From assembly GCA_018292915.2 (NCBI GenBank), contig JACVVK020000085.1:677001-741000 (forward strand): a stretch of DNA of 64,000 nt, written 5' to 3'. The position numbers and the translations under genes were made by a program. The notes beneath the pieces are model-generated. The model did not search any database. It saw only the letters and a list, made by a program, of their open reading frames with translations, and was not told the DNA's origin. The stretch comes from Batillaria attramentaria. Lineage: Eukaryota; Mollusca; Gastropoda; Batillariidae. Positions 43,715 to 56,379 of this stretch are shown here, piece by piece; position 1 is the stretch's first letter, and each line of letters starts with the position of its first letter.

Positions 43715-43985
43715 GCAAGCCACAAAGACTAATTCGCCTCTGCGTGTGCCTGCACTACTTGAAAAAAAAAAAACAAAACAACAACAACAACAACAAAACA
43801 AAAAAGTAACGTTGGACGAATGATGCAAACTGGTCTACGGGCAGTGTGAGCCACGCAGGAGACGCTGCACGCCAAGAAGTCGATGACACGCCAGGAAAAA
43901 CTTGTCCTTAAGGGCTGACAAGCAATAACACGTAAAGCTCAAACCAACAATAACGCTGCACCCTCATGCTAGAAACTCGCGAGAA
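43715..43985 (+). repeat. Dispersed repeat R1 (copy 2)
   Basis: Second copy of the element at 20100-20510, interrupted by an A-rich/(AAC)n stretch at 43758-43806. Confidence 0.7.
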
Positions 43986-44121
43986 AAAGAAACTGTGCAA
44001 TGAATATGCATGAGATCCGCGTCCTGAGAAAGGTCGAGTTACTGGGAATCGTATCAAAGCGTAATCTCCCTTCTTGTCGATTTTAGGATCACAAAGAGTC
44101 ATGCCACTTTTCCCGCGCCGA

Positions 44122-44288
44122 GGAGTCGGAACAGCCGAACTGGTAGAACGTTGGAATTTCACTGCTTGGGTCGTGGGTTCGAATCCCGGATTGGAGCCAA
44201 AACATTTGTGCTGACTTTTTCCTCGTTGTTTCCTACTCCTTTGACACCAGCCCTATTTGGTGGAAAAGGACGTTAAACTCCCTAACCA
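44122..44288 (+). repeat. SINE-R, complete but diverged
   Basis: GAGGAGTCGGAACAGCCGAA head, B box GTGGGTTCGAATCCCGG, and a body ending AAAAGGACGTTAAACTCCC. Confidence 0.85.
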
Positions 44289-44837
44289 AGCCACCGACCA
44301 AACTGCCAGATTTCCTTCTCTGCCGCCGCAAGCCCACTTTCACGGTAACAGTACAAGAGCGTGCAGAAAATTCATGACGATTTACACAATGAAGGCCCGT
44401 TTAAAACCTGCTCACTCCTTTCCCTTTGAAGACCCAGGTCCAATTTCATCGAATGGCAACATCGCCTTTTAAGTTTCTTGAGCGAATAAACCCTTTGAAA
44501 GGATCGCCGTAATATGGCCATCACGCGCAACGTTCTCATTAACGATTTCAATTAAAGTTCCATTACCCTTCCCGCAGATCATTTCATCAGAACCAAGTCT
44601 CCAGCTGCAGCGAGGCATTAAGCCAGAAAAATAATTCCATGCAGGCAGGCCAAATTTCTCGTGTCACGTTACAATTTTTCCTTGTCGCCATCTTGAAATG
44701 TTGAAGTTTCACGAGTTAACTTTTCCAAGTCCACAGATCGATCGTCGTTTTTTGGCCTTGGGGCCTGCCGAGTGGAGTCGGCTATTAACAAAGGGCCACC
44801 TAACGAAGCAAGTTGCAAGTAGCCAGTGTATAAGCGT

Positions 44838-45163
44838 TAAGCCTGCTCTTAACTGGACACAGCGCGCGAAACACACATGTGCACATCACAGTCGTTACGC
44901 TCGGTGTGTCTATTTAACTACGAAACTGAACACAGCTGTGCTCGGTGACAAACCGATTGAAGATGCACTGTCCGCCATGTCTGCGCGCCGAGTGACGTAG
45001 TACAGCCAGTCAGAATCTGTTGTGGAAACCACAGTCACAGTTGTGGCTATTTGAAATCCAGGTTGCTGTGATAACGCCACAGCGGCGGAAACCCCCAAAA
45101 TCACAACTGTGTCACAACTGTGGACAGTACTGTGGCGCTCCGCAGTGCCCAGTTAAGCAGCTG
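44838..45163. mobile_element. TIR element TIR-B, copy 2
   Basis: Same orientation as the copy at 42261 and similar along its full length, with scattered substitutions and a small rearrangement near the right end (repeated TCACAACTGTG). The left end is TTAAGCCTGCTCTTAACTGG. Confidence 0.85.
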
Positions 45164-45164
45164 C

Positions 45165-46435
45165 GTACCCGCTTCCCAGCTTCTGTACAGTTCAACCCAG
45201 AAACCGAAAACCGACTGAAAATGTATTGCATATTGTCAATATGCAATTTTAACTCGGCCGGCTACAAGAACAGCCAGTTGTGTGCACCTACATTTCCAGC
45301 ATCTATGTGGATAACCCATAAAGGTAACAAACAAAACTCGGCCGGCTACAAGAACAGCCAGTTGTGTGCACCCACATTTCCTGCTTCTATGTGGATAACC
45401 CATAAAGAGGTGGGTGGGTGGGTGTTTGGGGGTTTTAACGTCCTTTTCCACCACATACGGATGATATCAAAGACGGGGCAACGATGAAAAAGCCAGCACA
45501 AATATTTGGCCCCAGCCGGGACACGAACTCACGACCCGAGCACTGAGAGTCCAACGCTCTACCATTCGGCCACCCCGGCTCCCCATAACCCATAAAGAAA
45601 ACGAACAAAACGGCCGGCTACAATAACAGCCAGTTGTGTGCACCTACATTTCCTGCTTCTATGTGGATAACCCATAAAGAAAACAAACAAACCAACAAAC
45701 ATTCAAAAGGATCTGTATCCACACTGCCAATATACTGTATCATTACTACTTTTCAAGCTTCAGAAACATCCAGTTGTGTGCATCTAAACTCCTTGCTTCT
45801 ATCCCAGAAAGCGAAACGTTCAAAACAATCCAAGCCGTATTGAAATTGCCGGTATTCAATCATACCTCGGCCAGCTACAAAAACAATCAGTTGCACGCAT
45901 CTGCATTCCCTGCTTAGAACTGTACAGTTCACACTGCGAGAAAACCATTCAAAACGACCCAAACTGTACTCACACTGCCAATGTGCATTTATCACTGATC
46001 CAGCTGCAGAAACAACCAGCTGCATGCATCTGCTTTTCCCTGCCTCTGTACAGTTCACCCAGAAGGAGAAACCATTCATAACGATCGAAACTGCATTAAC
46101 ACTGCGAATATGCAGTTATTACTGTGCCAGCTACAGAAACAACCCATGCATCTGCATTCCAACCAAAAAGAAAAAAGAAAAAAAAATCAAAATGATCGAT
46201 TCGTATTCACGCTGCCAATATGAAACTATTACTGTTCCAGCTGCAGAAACAACCAGTTGCATGCATCTGCATTTGCCTGCCTCTGTACAGTCAGCCCAGA
46301 AAGAGAAAATATACAAAACGACACCAAAAAGTATTCACACTGCCAAAATGCAAATACTACTGTTCCAGCTGCAGAAACAACCAGCTGCATGCATCTGCAT
46401 TTCCCTGCTTCTGTACAGTTCACCCATGAATCCAT
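45165..46435. repeat. Complex tandem array, unit about 110-130 bp, with an inserted SINE
   Basis: Diverged units share a CCAGCT.CAGAAACA.CCAGTTG block, TGCATCTGCATTTCC, CTGCTTCTGTACAGTTCACC and ACTGCCAATATGCA. Roughly nine units are recognisable. Units near 45250-45680 form a subfamily with GATAACCCATAAAG. A SINE-R interrupts the array at 45408-45584. Confidence 0.85.
45408..45584 (-). repeat. SINE-R, full length, inserted in the tandem array
   Basis: Near-consensus copy bounded by the 13-bp repeat ATAACCCATAAAG at 45395-45407 and 45585-45597. The duplicated target is part of the array unit. Confidence 0.95.
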
Positions 46436-46439
46436 CCTT

Positions 46440-47765
46440 AGTAAAAGTTGGTCGCCTGGTCGCTTGATAGCTTTATGCAGTCGGCGAATGCTCTGACATT
46501 TCATCCCAAATTGAAAACAGAACCTCGTTTATGCCGAGCACGCAAGCCTGGACCACGTGAGCGATGCCCTGATTGACATGCAAATTTTAATGCGCAGTGC
46601 ACGGATCCCGAGCTAAGATGCAGAATTTAATGCACATCCATCTGAGGATGTGAGAACTGTGTGGGGAGGGGGGAGGGGGAGGGGGCAGCAGTCGAACGAA
46701 CAGTAGAGCTGTAACGGTCCTTGTCGTAGTATTCTGTGGAGAACATAACTCGGGTGCATTGTTTCCGACAAGGTGAATTGCCTCTGACAACACCTGTGCC
46801 CACTGTGCTTTGTCCGAGACACTTTCATTGTATTTCATTTACAATCAGGACGTACTGGCTGAGACGTACATGTTCAAAGAAAGGAAGAAAGGAAAACAAA
46901 AACTTTCAAAAGAGTCCAAATTTTCGGCCATAATTATGCCTTCATCGCGGGCTTTATTTAGTATAGGAGGGGTGAGTGACTACTACTACGACTACTGCGA
47001 GTACTACTACTACTACTACTACCACCACCACGACTACTACTGATTTTCTGGCGCCAAACCTCCTGCTGGAGCTCTGGGCGCCTCACAATAGCAGAACATT
47101 CCATACAACGTACAACGTACATAATCTCATCGGAGACAAAACGTTCATGTGTTGGGTACACTGTGGTTGGAGACAATGTACAGGTTTTTACGTATAATGT
47201 GCTGAGAGACAATGTGTCCATGTACCCAAGTCACACTGTTGTCGGGGACAATGCACAGGTTACGTACATTGTACCTCAGGTACATTGTACCCCCAAATTT
47301 TACGACAATGACCACCTCAGCAACAGGAATACACTCTGCATTTCATGCGCAGACTTTGACCAAAAAAAAAAAAAATGTTCGAGACGGATTTCTCTCCAAA
47401 AGTGAAACTGACCACGCAAGCATCATCCTGCAATACAGCGCCTTACCAAAACTGATTAGATTTTTTCCTTCTTCCCAAGCAAGCGCGTTGCTAGGCACCG
47501 CACTTGAAGCTTAGCAACGCTGATTGTCTTTTGGACGTGCTGGTATTATGTGTCGAGAAGGATCCTTTAGAGTCTTCTTATTACAGGTTATAAAATTACT
47601 TAACTCTTGCTGGCAAAATACATATCTATATGAAGAGGCGTGTAAAACAGTGTATGTATTCTGTCCATTACCTCGTTTATTAGCACACACTGCCTGTACC
47701 GTTATCTGCTTAGGATATACGCACGAACAAAATGTCAGTTGAGAAAAAAGAAACGGGAATATAAT

Positions 47766-47836
<71 letters not shown>

Positions 47837-49200
47837 CAAACAAACAAACCAAAGAAAAACCAAAATCAAGAGCAAACAAATAAAACAACAGCAAGAACAA
47901 CAAATAACAACCCAAGAACTGAAACAAAGGAAAAAAAATCAAAACAAACAAAAAACAAAACAAAACCAAAACCAAAAACAGCCTTCTGAAACGATTTCTG
48001 TGCTCGAGAAAGTAAGTAACCCCGCTTTCTGATTCCCACAGAAAAGGAGTCTTCTTACTCGATGAGACTCCTCTGCTCACTGATCTTTCATTAAAAGCTC
48101 GTGTTCTTTTCAGAAAATGTTTCTCAGGTGTTACATGAATATCTAGGCCACATTTGTTTGTTTGTTCGCAAGGACGACGGACACGTTTCAAGATACGTGA
48201 CACAAGATGTCTATTGTGATCCTCAGAAGGGAATTAATCAGTCTGTTTCTTAAGCGTAACAGTTACGTCACAGTTATCGCGATGAAACTTCACAGTTACA
48301 TCATATGAAGGTATTTCAAAAGCTAGTTCGCGATCAGTTGGAAATTACGAATACACAACAAAAGTCTGAATGTGAAACATCAGTTCTATAATACAGATAT
48401 CATCATGCAAGAATTCACTGGCATCCAACAGACAGCCAACCTAGCTTTATCGTGCTACCATGACAACTTGGACGACACGAGCAAAACAATCTCGTTTTTA
48501 ACCCTAGCACCGGAAAGATCAAACTTAACTGTGAAATTCAGCGGGCTGCTCTGACGATAGAGTGTATTTGTTGGCTAAGCTGACGGGATTTGTCGTAACC
48601 AGTGCAGTTATGAGACTGCGAGGCGAAACTGGTATGTCTGGCGGCCAGGTCATAGACTGTCTTTAAAAAAAAAAAAAAAAAAAAAAGGCAGACGGTCTTT
48701 CGGTTACGGAAAGGATCACTGTTTATCAGGCATTGACTTAAGAGGTTTTTTTCCCTTGCCTTATTTTTGTTTTGTTTTGTTCACCTCTTCACCCCAGTAA
48801 TCATCTGAACTTTTAAAAAATTCTTTCTTTTAAAACCTCTCCCTAAGCGCTGTGAGCATTGTTAGGGTGGAGCCGTGCGCTATATCAAGTCTCGATCACC
48901 ATCCTCTTTTTTTTTTTTTTTTTTTTAAACAGTGTTACAGGGGGATACAGTACAAGCGGCCAGGGTACTCGTGTCTGCGTTCAAATGCCATTAGAAGTGA
49001 GAGTCTGGTGATCTACCTTTGCCCTATGCGTTACCAGACGGAATGAAAAACACGAAGACCAGTAGGCCAGTTTCATGTAACCACAACATAGCGTGGCCAC
49101 GACAAATACCCGAAGAAGACGTTGCACTTGTACGGCACAAGACTCCTTTGTTTTTTTGCGGGTTTTACTTTGGTCACACTTTGATGTGGTCCTATGAAGC
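46440..49200. other. Intron sequence with simple repeats only
   Basis: A CTA/ACC trinucleotide tract at 46979-47041, a run of A at 47361-47373, (GAAA)n followed by (CA)n at 47766-47833, A-rich low complexity to 47985, poly-A at 48665-48686 and poly-T at 48907-48926. No coding exon of the phosphatase is expected here, because the flanking exons already join in frame. Confidence 0.5.
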
Positions 49201-49234
49201 GAGATAATGATGTCTGTGTTTGCTCCACTACAAT

Positions 49235-49800
49235 ACTGTTTTGTTTTGGAAATGTTCAGCCTATTAAAAAAAAAAAAAAAAAACCCCCAAAAAACAAAAA
49301 CAAAAAATCAAAATAAGTTCAAATTCAAATTACTTTATTGTCTGTTTAAGAGAGAATCTCAAACAGAAAATCTTCTTTGGCCTCACATAATGCTCTGTTA
49401 CAGATAAGACAAAGTACAGGGGTGGGTGGGGTTTTTTTTTTTTGGGGGGGGGTGATATCAACGACGGGGCAACGAGAAAAAGGCCAGCACGAATATGTTG
49501 CCCCAGCCGGGGAGATAGACTACAGTCATTAAAGATCTTGATATAAAATATAAAGAAATATAGGGTTAAACGTTAAGATCAAACAAAAACTTCACAAACA
49601 ATGCAGTTTTAAAGGTTCTGAAACCTAAACAGCTGAGCTGACCACTCGCATCACGTGTTGATGTCCGAGAGAGAATGCGTGCGATTCACTGTGTGCGTGC
49701 TGTGTTCGGCTCGCGGTGCTTTGAGCCAAACAGTTGGGATCAAGAGCCTATATAATACCATCATCATTATTTTTATCATCATCATTATTACTATGCTCCG
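49235..49800 (+). repeat. SINE-T copy interrupted by other sequence
   Basis: GAAATGTTCAGCC at about 49249 and AGCTGAGCTG...CACGTG, GAATGCGTGCGATTCACTG, CGGTGCTTTGAGCC and AGAGCCTATATAATACCATC at 49630-49770 match, in order, the element at 61006-61412. About 370 bp of other sequence, including a SINE-R fragment, separates the two parts. The tail is ATC/ATT simple repeat. Confidence 0.65.
49420..49515 (-). repeat. SINE-R fragment
   Basis: GGTGGGTGGGG tail with expanded T and G runs, then the body TGATATCAACGACGGGGCAA and GCCAGCACGAATATGTTG. It stops at the B-box side. Confidence 0.8.
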
Positions 49801-51120
49801 CGTAATGACTTCCGTGCTTGCTTTATACTGCTGTACAACACAGCTTTGCAATGGCACGTGTCCTTGTATTTGCGTGTGTGCACCCTAACGAAGACTCCTG
49901 ATTAAAAAATAAGGGCATCAAATTTGACTGGTGTGTTGTCCCGCACACGTGTTTGGAGACTTTCGACATTCTGATTTTTCAAGCTGGTGTGTCCTCTTCG
50001 TTCTGGACTCTGCGCTTTGCACACCGTGTTCAGACACAGCGAATACACAGTCCATCAAGCTACGGCAACCTGGCGTGTTGCGATATGCTTTGTTGTTGCC
50101 CTTTCCAAAACTAAAATATTTGGCCCACATCAAACGCAAAGCGTGGTTCGATCAGGAAATGGCGCGGTGTCTCGCGCGGGAAGAGGAGGGAGGAAGGGGG
50201 TAATGGAAACGCGCGAGTGTGGGGGGTAGGGGGAGGAGACACTCCGGTAGTTTGCCTTTCTCTTCCAGCCGTACTTATCCCTTGCGTCACCAAAGCCTCT
50301 TGGCTTGTGATCCCTCCCCACAAGCATCAGCGAGGGGCAAAAGACAGCCCCCTTCCCCTCCCCCCCCCCACCTCCCCTTCCCACTCTCTCCTTCCCCGGA
50401 GATCACAAACCACTCCCGTCACACATTCACGCGACAGTGTGCCCGTGACAGTTGACGGTGACCAACGACAAGTCAAGTACCGCGGGCGGCCGATCGATTG
50501 GACGGAGGGAGCTGTGAGCAAACACCGTAACTGGCAATCACTGCTCTCAGTCTGCACGCGCAAGGTAAGCGGCTCACTGGACCGTGGGAAGTGGCTGGTT
50601 CAGCCAGAAAGGGGCGCCCACTAAGTACACTGTGGTAGTGTACGTCTGTCTGTTTTGACGTCACCAAAGACAGAATGCCGATGACGCCAGAATGCGGTTC
50701 GTTTTGCTAGGCTGCGCACGTCGACTACGCGTATGTTGACTTGTCCAGCTGATGGAAGTTCTCAGCTTGGGCTAATGATGTTTTGAAGCAACTTTTCACA
50801 ATGCTTTTTCATTTCAGTTCAGTACACGCAGCCTCCGCAAATCTGTCCTGAAAAGCTTAAATTCTACAGCCATGAACTCAAAGGTGAGCAGCGGGTGTTC
50901 AGTTATGGTGTGCCTTGGCCTAAATCTGAATTCTTGGTAAGACACTTTGTGTCCACGGTTAGTTAGTTGGTTATTTATTTAGGGCTTAACGCCGCGCAAG
51001 CAACAAAGACTATTTCGCGGCTACTGTGTCCTCGAACACAATACAGTTGTTTGAATTGAATGATTTACTTTTTTCTGTTGCAGGGCTAGGAAGACCGGTA
51101 GCTAGGGAAGAAGAGGCCCA
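49800..51120. other. Intron sequence, mostly unclassified
   Basis: A fragment of dispersed repeat R1 occurs at about 50975-51030. G/C runs lie near 50220 and 50365. No splice-supported exon. Confidence 0.4.
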
Positions 51121-51132
51121 ATGAGAGGCTGT

Positions 51133-51178
51133 GGGTGGGTGGGGGTGTTTGGGGGTTTAACGTCCTTTTCCACCACAT
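51133..51178 (-). repeat. SINE-R, extreme 5' truncation (46 bp)
   Basis: Only the 3' tail and AACGTCCTTTTCCACCACAT remain, yet it is flanked by TGAGAGGCTGT on both sides (51122-51132 and 51179-51189). It is therefore an insertion in its own right rather than a deletion remnant. Confidence 0.9.
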
Positions 51179-51189
51179 TGAGAGGCTGT

Positions 51190-52700
51190 ATGCTTTCAAT
51201 ATCCATATGGCTCGCACATAATTTGCCTTGCAAATGATTCTCATAACAGTTTGTACGCCGACAATGCAAATGGAAATGTCGGTTACAGCAATGAGGAAAG
51301 AAAGATCAAATGCTGAGGCTGTTTAAAAAAAAAAAGAAAAAAAAAGCACCACTTCTAATATCATAAACAAACACATCACAGACAAAAACAACAACAATGA
51401 CGCTCATTCCCTATTTGGTTAGGTTGTACGGATCGAATAAACCCACCAAGACGAGTATATCAAAAGCGTACAGAACACACCAGCTATTTCTCCCAATAAC
51501 GTGTACATGTCCTTCATGTTTCCCTTGTCTTTCAAGTGGCATCAGCTGTTGCGGCGGTGACAGCTTCGATAAGAATTCGTAATGAAACGGACCAGGTTCT
51601 ATTAATGTTAGCTAGCAGAGCTACAAGTCATACTTTTCACACTGATCGCAAGGGCTGGTGTATGTATGCGTCATAAACCGCAACATATGGAAATAAGCCG
51701 CTCATAAAGCGACAGGCGGATCCAATAACTTGTTGGCATGTCTTGTTCGTTTTCATTAAAATAGTTCTGGTCTCTAGATAGTGGCTTGACTAACTACGCG
51801 CTGTTACAACGAAAACTTGTCTGTACGCTGACGGCAACGAAAGAGTCGAAATTATCTTCAGCCGGAGAGACATAAGGTAGTGCGCGCCTGCTCTCCCGAC
51901 CAGTTATGTGTTTTTGTTTCGCCTTCGTTAGTGTCGAAAAAAAAAATTGTGTCACTTGTCTTCTTCTCTTGACCCTTTGTATTTGTCAGATGGACAGCAG
52001 AATTTCACTTCGGGAGTTAGAGTTTTGTTCCTACTACGGTAAAAAAAAAAAAAAAAAAAAATTGTATTAAAAAATGACAATGGCGACCTCTCCCACTTTT
52101 ATTCATTTATTTATCTGTTTGCGGGGGGGGGGGGGGGGGGGGGGGCATATTTTTGCTGTATTTTGGTTTATTCTCACCCCCTGACCGTGACAGTGTTGAT
52201 GGCCGTCCAGGAATACACCTGCTGAAGTCAGATGTCCTACCTAGTTAGCCGCTGCTCACGTCGGACTCCTGGGCCCGCATGTAAAAGTCGGGGTTAGGGA
52301 GTTTGGCACCGGGTTAGAGTCTAACCTGGAACTACTAGCTCTAGGGTTAAATTTTCTGTTGTTTTTTTGTTTGTTTGTTTGTTTTAAATCAGGAAGCGGG
52401 TCCATTCCAACAAGGTGCCTATGTCGTTATAGAAGGACTTCTTTCTTTCTTTCTCCGCCTCCTTTTTTTTTTCTTTTAAAAAAAAAAAAGAAGATAATTC
52501 TGTTTTGTTTCTTTTTGTTTTTTTTTTGTTTCTTTTGTCCTAGTCTGGGTTAGGCCCGTAGCCGCGGGTTAAATTAGCCTCGTCGTTTACATTCGGGCCC
52601 ATATTACAAAAAAAAAGGTAACTTTGTCAAGGATCGCCACACCAAGCAAGACACTACATGTACAAAACAACAACAACAATAAAAACAAACAAGCCTACTG
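51190..52700. other. Intron sequence with homopolymer runs
   Basis: Poly-A at 52040-52060, a G run of about 24 at 52123-52146, T-rich and A-rich stretches at 52350-52540. Nothing else recognised. Confidence 0.45.
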
Positions 52701-52710
52701 ACAAACTCAC

Positions 52711-52765
52711 CAGAACCACGTGTCCAGTGGAGATGTCCATGTTGGTAGCAGCCGGCTCCTCACTC
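52711..52765 (-). CDS. PTPRN: PTPRN/IA-2-like receptor phosphatase, juxtamembrane exon (first exon in window)
   Basis: 55 nt, acceptor GTGTTCTAG, donor CTG|GTGAGT. After completing a codon (TGG Trp is likely) it encodes SEEPAATNMDISTGHVVL. NMDISTGH is a hallmark of IA-2/phogrin just before the phosphatase domain. It precedes the YMEDHL exon at 36922 in phase 0 across a 15.8-kb intron. Upstream exons (Ser-rich linker, transmembrane helix, luminal RESP18-like region) are not found and probably lie past 64000. Confidence 0.95.
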
Positions 52766-53074
52766 CTAGAACACACACAATAGTAGACACACATCAGTTA
52801 CTTCGACAGATGTCAAAAGACTAGTTAAAATCAAGCCACTGCACACCAGTAGGAGCCACTTCAAGCCACTATTACCTAAGGCGTTGTGCCTTCACCGGTA
52901 GGTCCGAGACGGCTGCAGATTGCATAACAGTGCTTGGAAGTGACTCATAATGATCTGAACGTTTCAAGTACAACTGCAACTTTTGCCTACCAGGAAGACT
53001 GGTGACCGTGCCGTCGTTTCGGAAGCTCTCGCTCATAACAATTACCTTTTCAATCTAAATCCTCCCCTATACTT

Positions 53075-53243
53075 GGGGAGCCGGGGTGGTCGAATGGTAG
53101 AGCGTTGGACTTCTAATGCTCGGGTCGTGAGTTCGATCCCGGCTGGGGCCAAATATTTGTGCTGGCTTTTTCATCGTTGCCCCGTCTTTGATATCACCCT
53201 ATGTGGTGGAAAAGGACGTTAAACCCCCCAAACACCCACCCAC
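53075..53243 (+). repeat. SINE-R, full length, near-consensus
   Basis: Intact A box (TGGTCGAATGGTAGAGCG) and B box (GAGTTCGATCC), a complete body and the AACACCCACCCAC tail. It is bounded by the perfect 12-bp repeat TCCCCTATACTT (53063-53074, 53244-53255). With the copy at 10240 it is the best representative of the family. Confidence 0.95.
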
Positions 53244-53255
53244 TCCCCTATACTT

Positions 53256-53660
53256 AATGAACAAAATTACTGTCACATCATTACTTTATTGTCAATTTAC
53301 GTCATTACTTAACGCCATGGCTGATGAACGACCAATCGGATTACGTTTCACATAACTGACTCAATCCGATTGGTTCCTCAGAGATGACGCTGGTGCTTGA
53401 TGACCAGTTACCAAACAGCAGCAGAAATGAAGGACTGTGGTCGCAACGAATACTTTTAACTCACCTAAGGAATAACTCTGCCACACAAAGGCATACAACA
53501 ATTCAGGTACCACTATGAAGTGAAACGCTTGGCTTCTTTAACACTATCAACAATATTTTAAATGCCTGGAAACGCGACCAAGTGACATAAATCTGAGAAA
53601 CGCCAATTTGTTTTTGTCTGGTGAGTGAAACAGACGGGCCAAACTGAAGACCTTTGTTTG

Positions 53661-53728
<68 letters not shown>

Positions 53729-54055
53729 AACAACAACAAACAAACAAACAGATGGACAAACAAATAAACAAAAACAAAGAAACCTCCAAAATTTACGTGA
53801 AACTGAAAGGTGTAGAGTTTGACCACTCGTATCCGCAGCTACATCAATGGAAGATCTGTTTACGCGATACACGACTTTGTCAATTACCATGGTAAAAGGG
53901 AAAGACATGCATAAATGGTGCAACAATGACATTAAACAAAAATATACGATGCGCGCGAAGAGAAAAGAGAAAAAAAATTAATACATGTACATTGGCAGCA
54001 GCAAAACGAGCTTTTTTGAAACAATATGCAGTCGGCGGACATTCGCAAGTGTGGA
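53256..54055. other. Non-coding sequence with (CA)n at 53664-53727
   Basis: CA tract of about 64 bp followed by (ACAA)n-like sequence. Nothing else recognised. Confidence 0.5.
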
Positions 54056-54059
54056 AAAC

Positions 54060-54062
<3 letters not shown>

Positions 54063-54126
<64 letters not shown>
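54063..54126. repeat. (GA)n microsatellite
   Basis: Perfect GA tract of about 64 bp. Confidence 0.97.
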
Positions 54127-54131
<5 letters not shown>

Positions 54132-54164
54132 GTTAGAAGTTCAATACATTTTTCGGTGGTATTT

Positions 54165-54420
54165 TCAAAGGCATTACTCTCAAGCGCAGTCGATCATCAT
54201 CAGCTCGAATCGGAGCCTGACCGTGACGTGCAGCTAGACTATGCACAAAAAGATGGACCGAATTCTTCAATAAAGTGATAACCGTGCACATCATGGGGGA
54301 ACCCTGACCAAATTCAAGTTCACACAGTCAGTCCATCATAATCCGCTGGGTCCGGGGCCTAACCTTGATGTGAAGCTAGACTACACACACAAGATGAGTG
54401 GAGAAGCGTCGGAGCCTGAC
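54165..54420 (+). repeat. Diverged direct duplication, about 135-bp spacing
   Basis: GAGCCTGACCGTGACGTGCAGCTAGACTA and GGGGCCTAACCTTGATGTGAAGCTAGACTA-type blocks (near 54211 and 54354) each follow an ATCAT.. and CAGTC segment. A short related block recurs near 54410. Confidence 0.5.
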
Positions 54421-54701
54421 ATAACCGATAAAAACCCTGTGACACCAATGCTTCGCTTCTATTTGCCCGCCGCTCCGGTGGACGGATCCCTCGGGTGCAT
54501 CTGTCAAACTCCACGCTATCTCTCGCTGCGGGCGGCGCCCACAATGTTCTTGGCAGGACCATCAACAGATAGTGTAATGCTGTGCTGATTGTCACCATGG
54601 ACAGGAATCTCTCTCTCTCTCTCCTATATTCCTGTATACATGTAACTTACAGATTGTTTTTCTTTTGCTCGTATTCTCGTAGTTTAGCAACGGCAACTTT
54701 G

Positions 54702-54984
<283 letters not shown>

Positions 54985-56370
54985 CACGCCAACCTCGTCG
55001 ATTCAGAATCATGAAATTTTAATGGTATCCTGCTGAGATTTGTCATGCGATCAGCAATCACGTGACTGGATGACTGTACAATCCGTCCTGCTTTATGATA
55101 ATGAATGATTAAAACCCTTGGGGTAAATACAGTTTACTTCTTTTCCACAGACAAACACTTAAACAGGTAAGCGAACATGTGAAAATGCAATTATTGCGAT
55201 GCTCGAAGTTTTTTCAAACAGACTGGTTTTCTGAGACAGGGTCTGCTGCTTATATTTGAAAGCCCACAACACGGTTGTGGCTGGGGACAGTACCAATAGG
55301 AACGTTACGGAGAAAAATACCCTAACAGTCCAGCTAAACATCATTCAATCCAGACAGACTGGACTGGAATCTTGAAGCTTTATGTCCCCGCCACAGGAGT
55401 GATTGGGGACAGCTGTTCTTAACTCATTTAGTACCAAGTAAGTTATACAGGAACCCCAGTACAAACAAACCCAAGCATTGAACACTGTTCAGTAAGGATG
55501 ACAACCACACAATGCCCCGAGACAGTGTGGAAATGAAATGACTTGAATTGACAGGACAAATAATGAAAAGACAGAATGATGTGGTAGGCAGAGAACTACA
55601 AGAGCGGGGAATCCCCGTACGCGGTATGTTTTATGTGTTAACGGTGGTAAAACAATTTAAGAGGGCTAGTGTGCAGGTAGACACGTTACTTGGCACATGT
55701 ACATGTATGGTAATAAAGAAACTGAGACTGTGTCTCAATTTAGACGTTCAGTGAGCTTTGTGTGTAAACTATTGACAATAAAGAGTACGAACTTTTCTCT
55801 CTTTTTTTTCTTCTTTTTTTTTTAATTTTTTTTTACTCTGTTTTGGCATTTTTGATTTTGACACAACAGACAGATTTTACAGACAGTACGAACTTTTCTT
55901 ATCGTTTGTTTAGTCAGTGGGTGGTCTGGTTGGGAAAGGTTCAGTAAATGTGGCAAGGTACACGCGAATAATCGTCCACACTGACACACAGGTCGGCCAC
56001 ATCAGATGATGCTGGTGAAACCACCCAGCAAACTTCCCCTCTCCCGCCCCGATGGCTGTGGTCCAGGCCACTGGCTCCCTCCCTGATCCCGAGCACCGCC
56101 AGTCACGCGTAACCGTCACAACTGACTGAATCTGTCAATGGATCCGAACAGCATCGCAAGCCACCACGGTTCACCCACTCCTCTCACCCACCGTAACGGC
56201 AAGCTGTGAGAGATCAATACAACAAAGCCCACAGCGCCACCGTTGATAAGATGTTTTTCTCTCTCTCTCGTTTCCCTTCCTCCCACTCCAATTCCCCGAG
56301 CACTTATCGTCTCCACGTGTGTGTCCAGGCCTCGGGGATAAAAAAAAAAAAAATTGATTGTTTGATACCC
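54985..56370. other. Nothing recognised
   Basis: T-rich tract at 55800-55835 and an A run at 56341-56353. No splice-supported phosphatase exon was found. Confidence 0.4.
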
Positions 56371-56379
56371 TTGGTGCCC

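Noticed and set aside
52986..53035. Candidate upstream PTPRN exon on the minus strand ending HGHQSSW before a GTAGGC donor
   Set aside because: It would join in phase to give SSWSEEP, as in the family, but there is no credible acceptor upstream and the rest of the frame lacks the Ser-rich linker features. It is likely chance.
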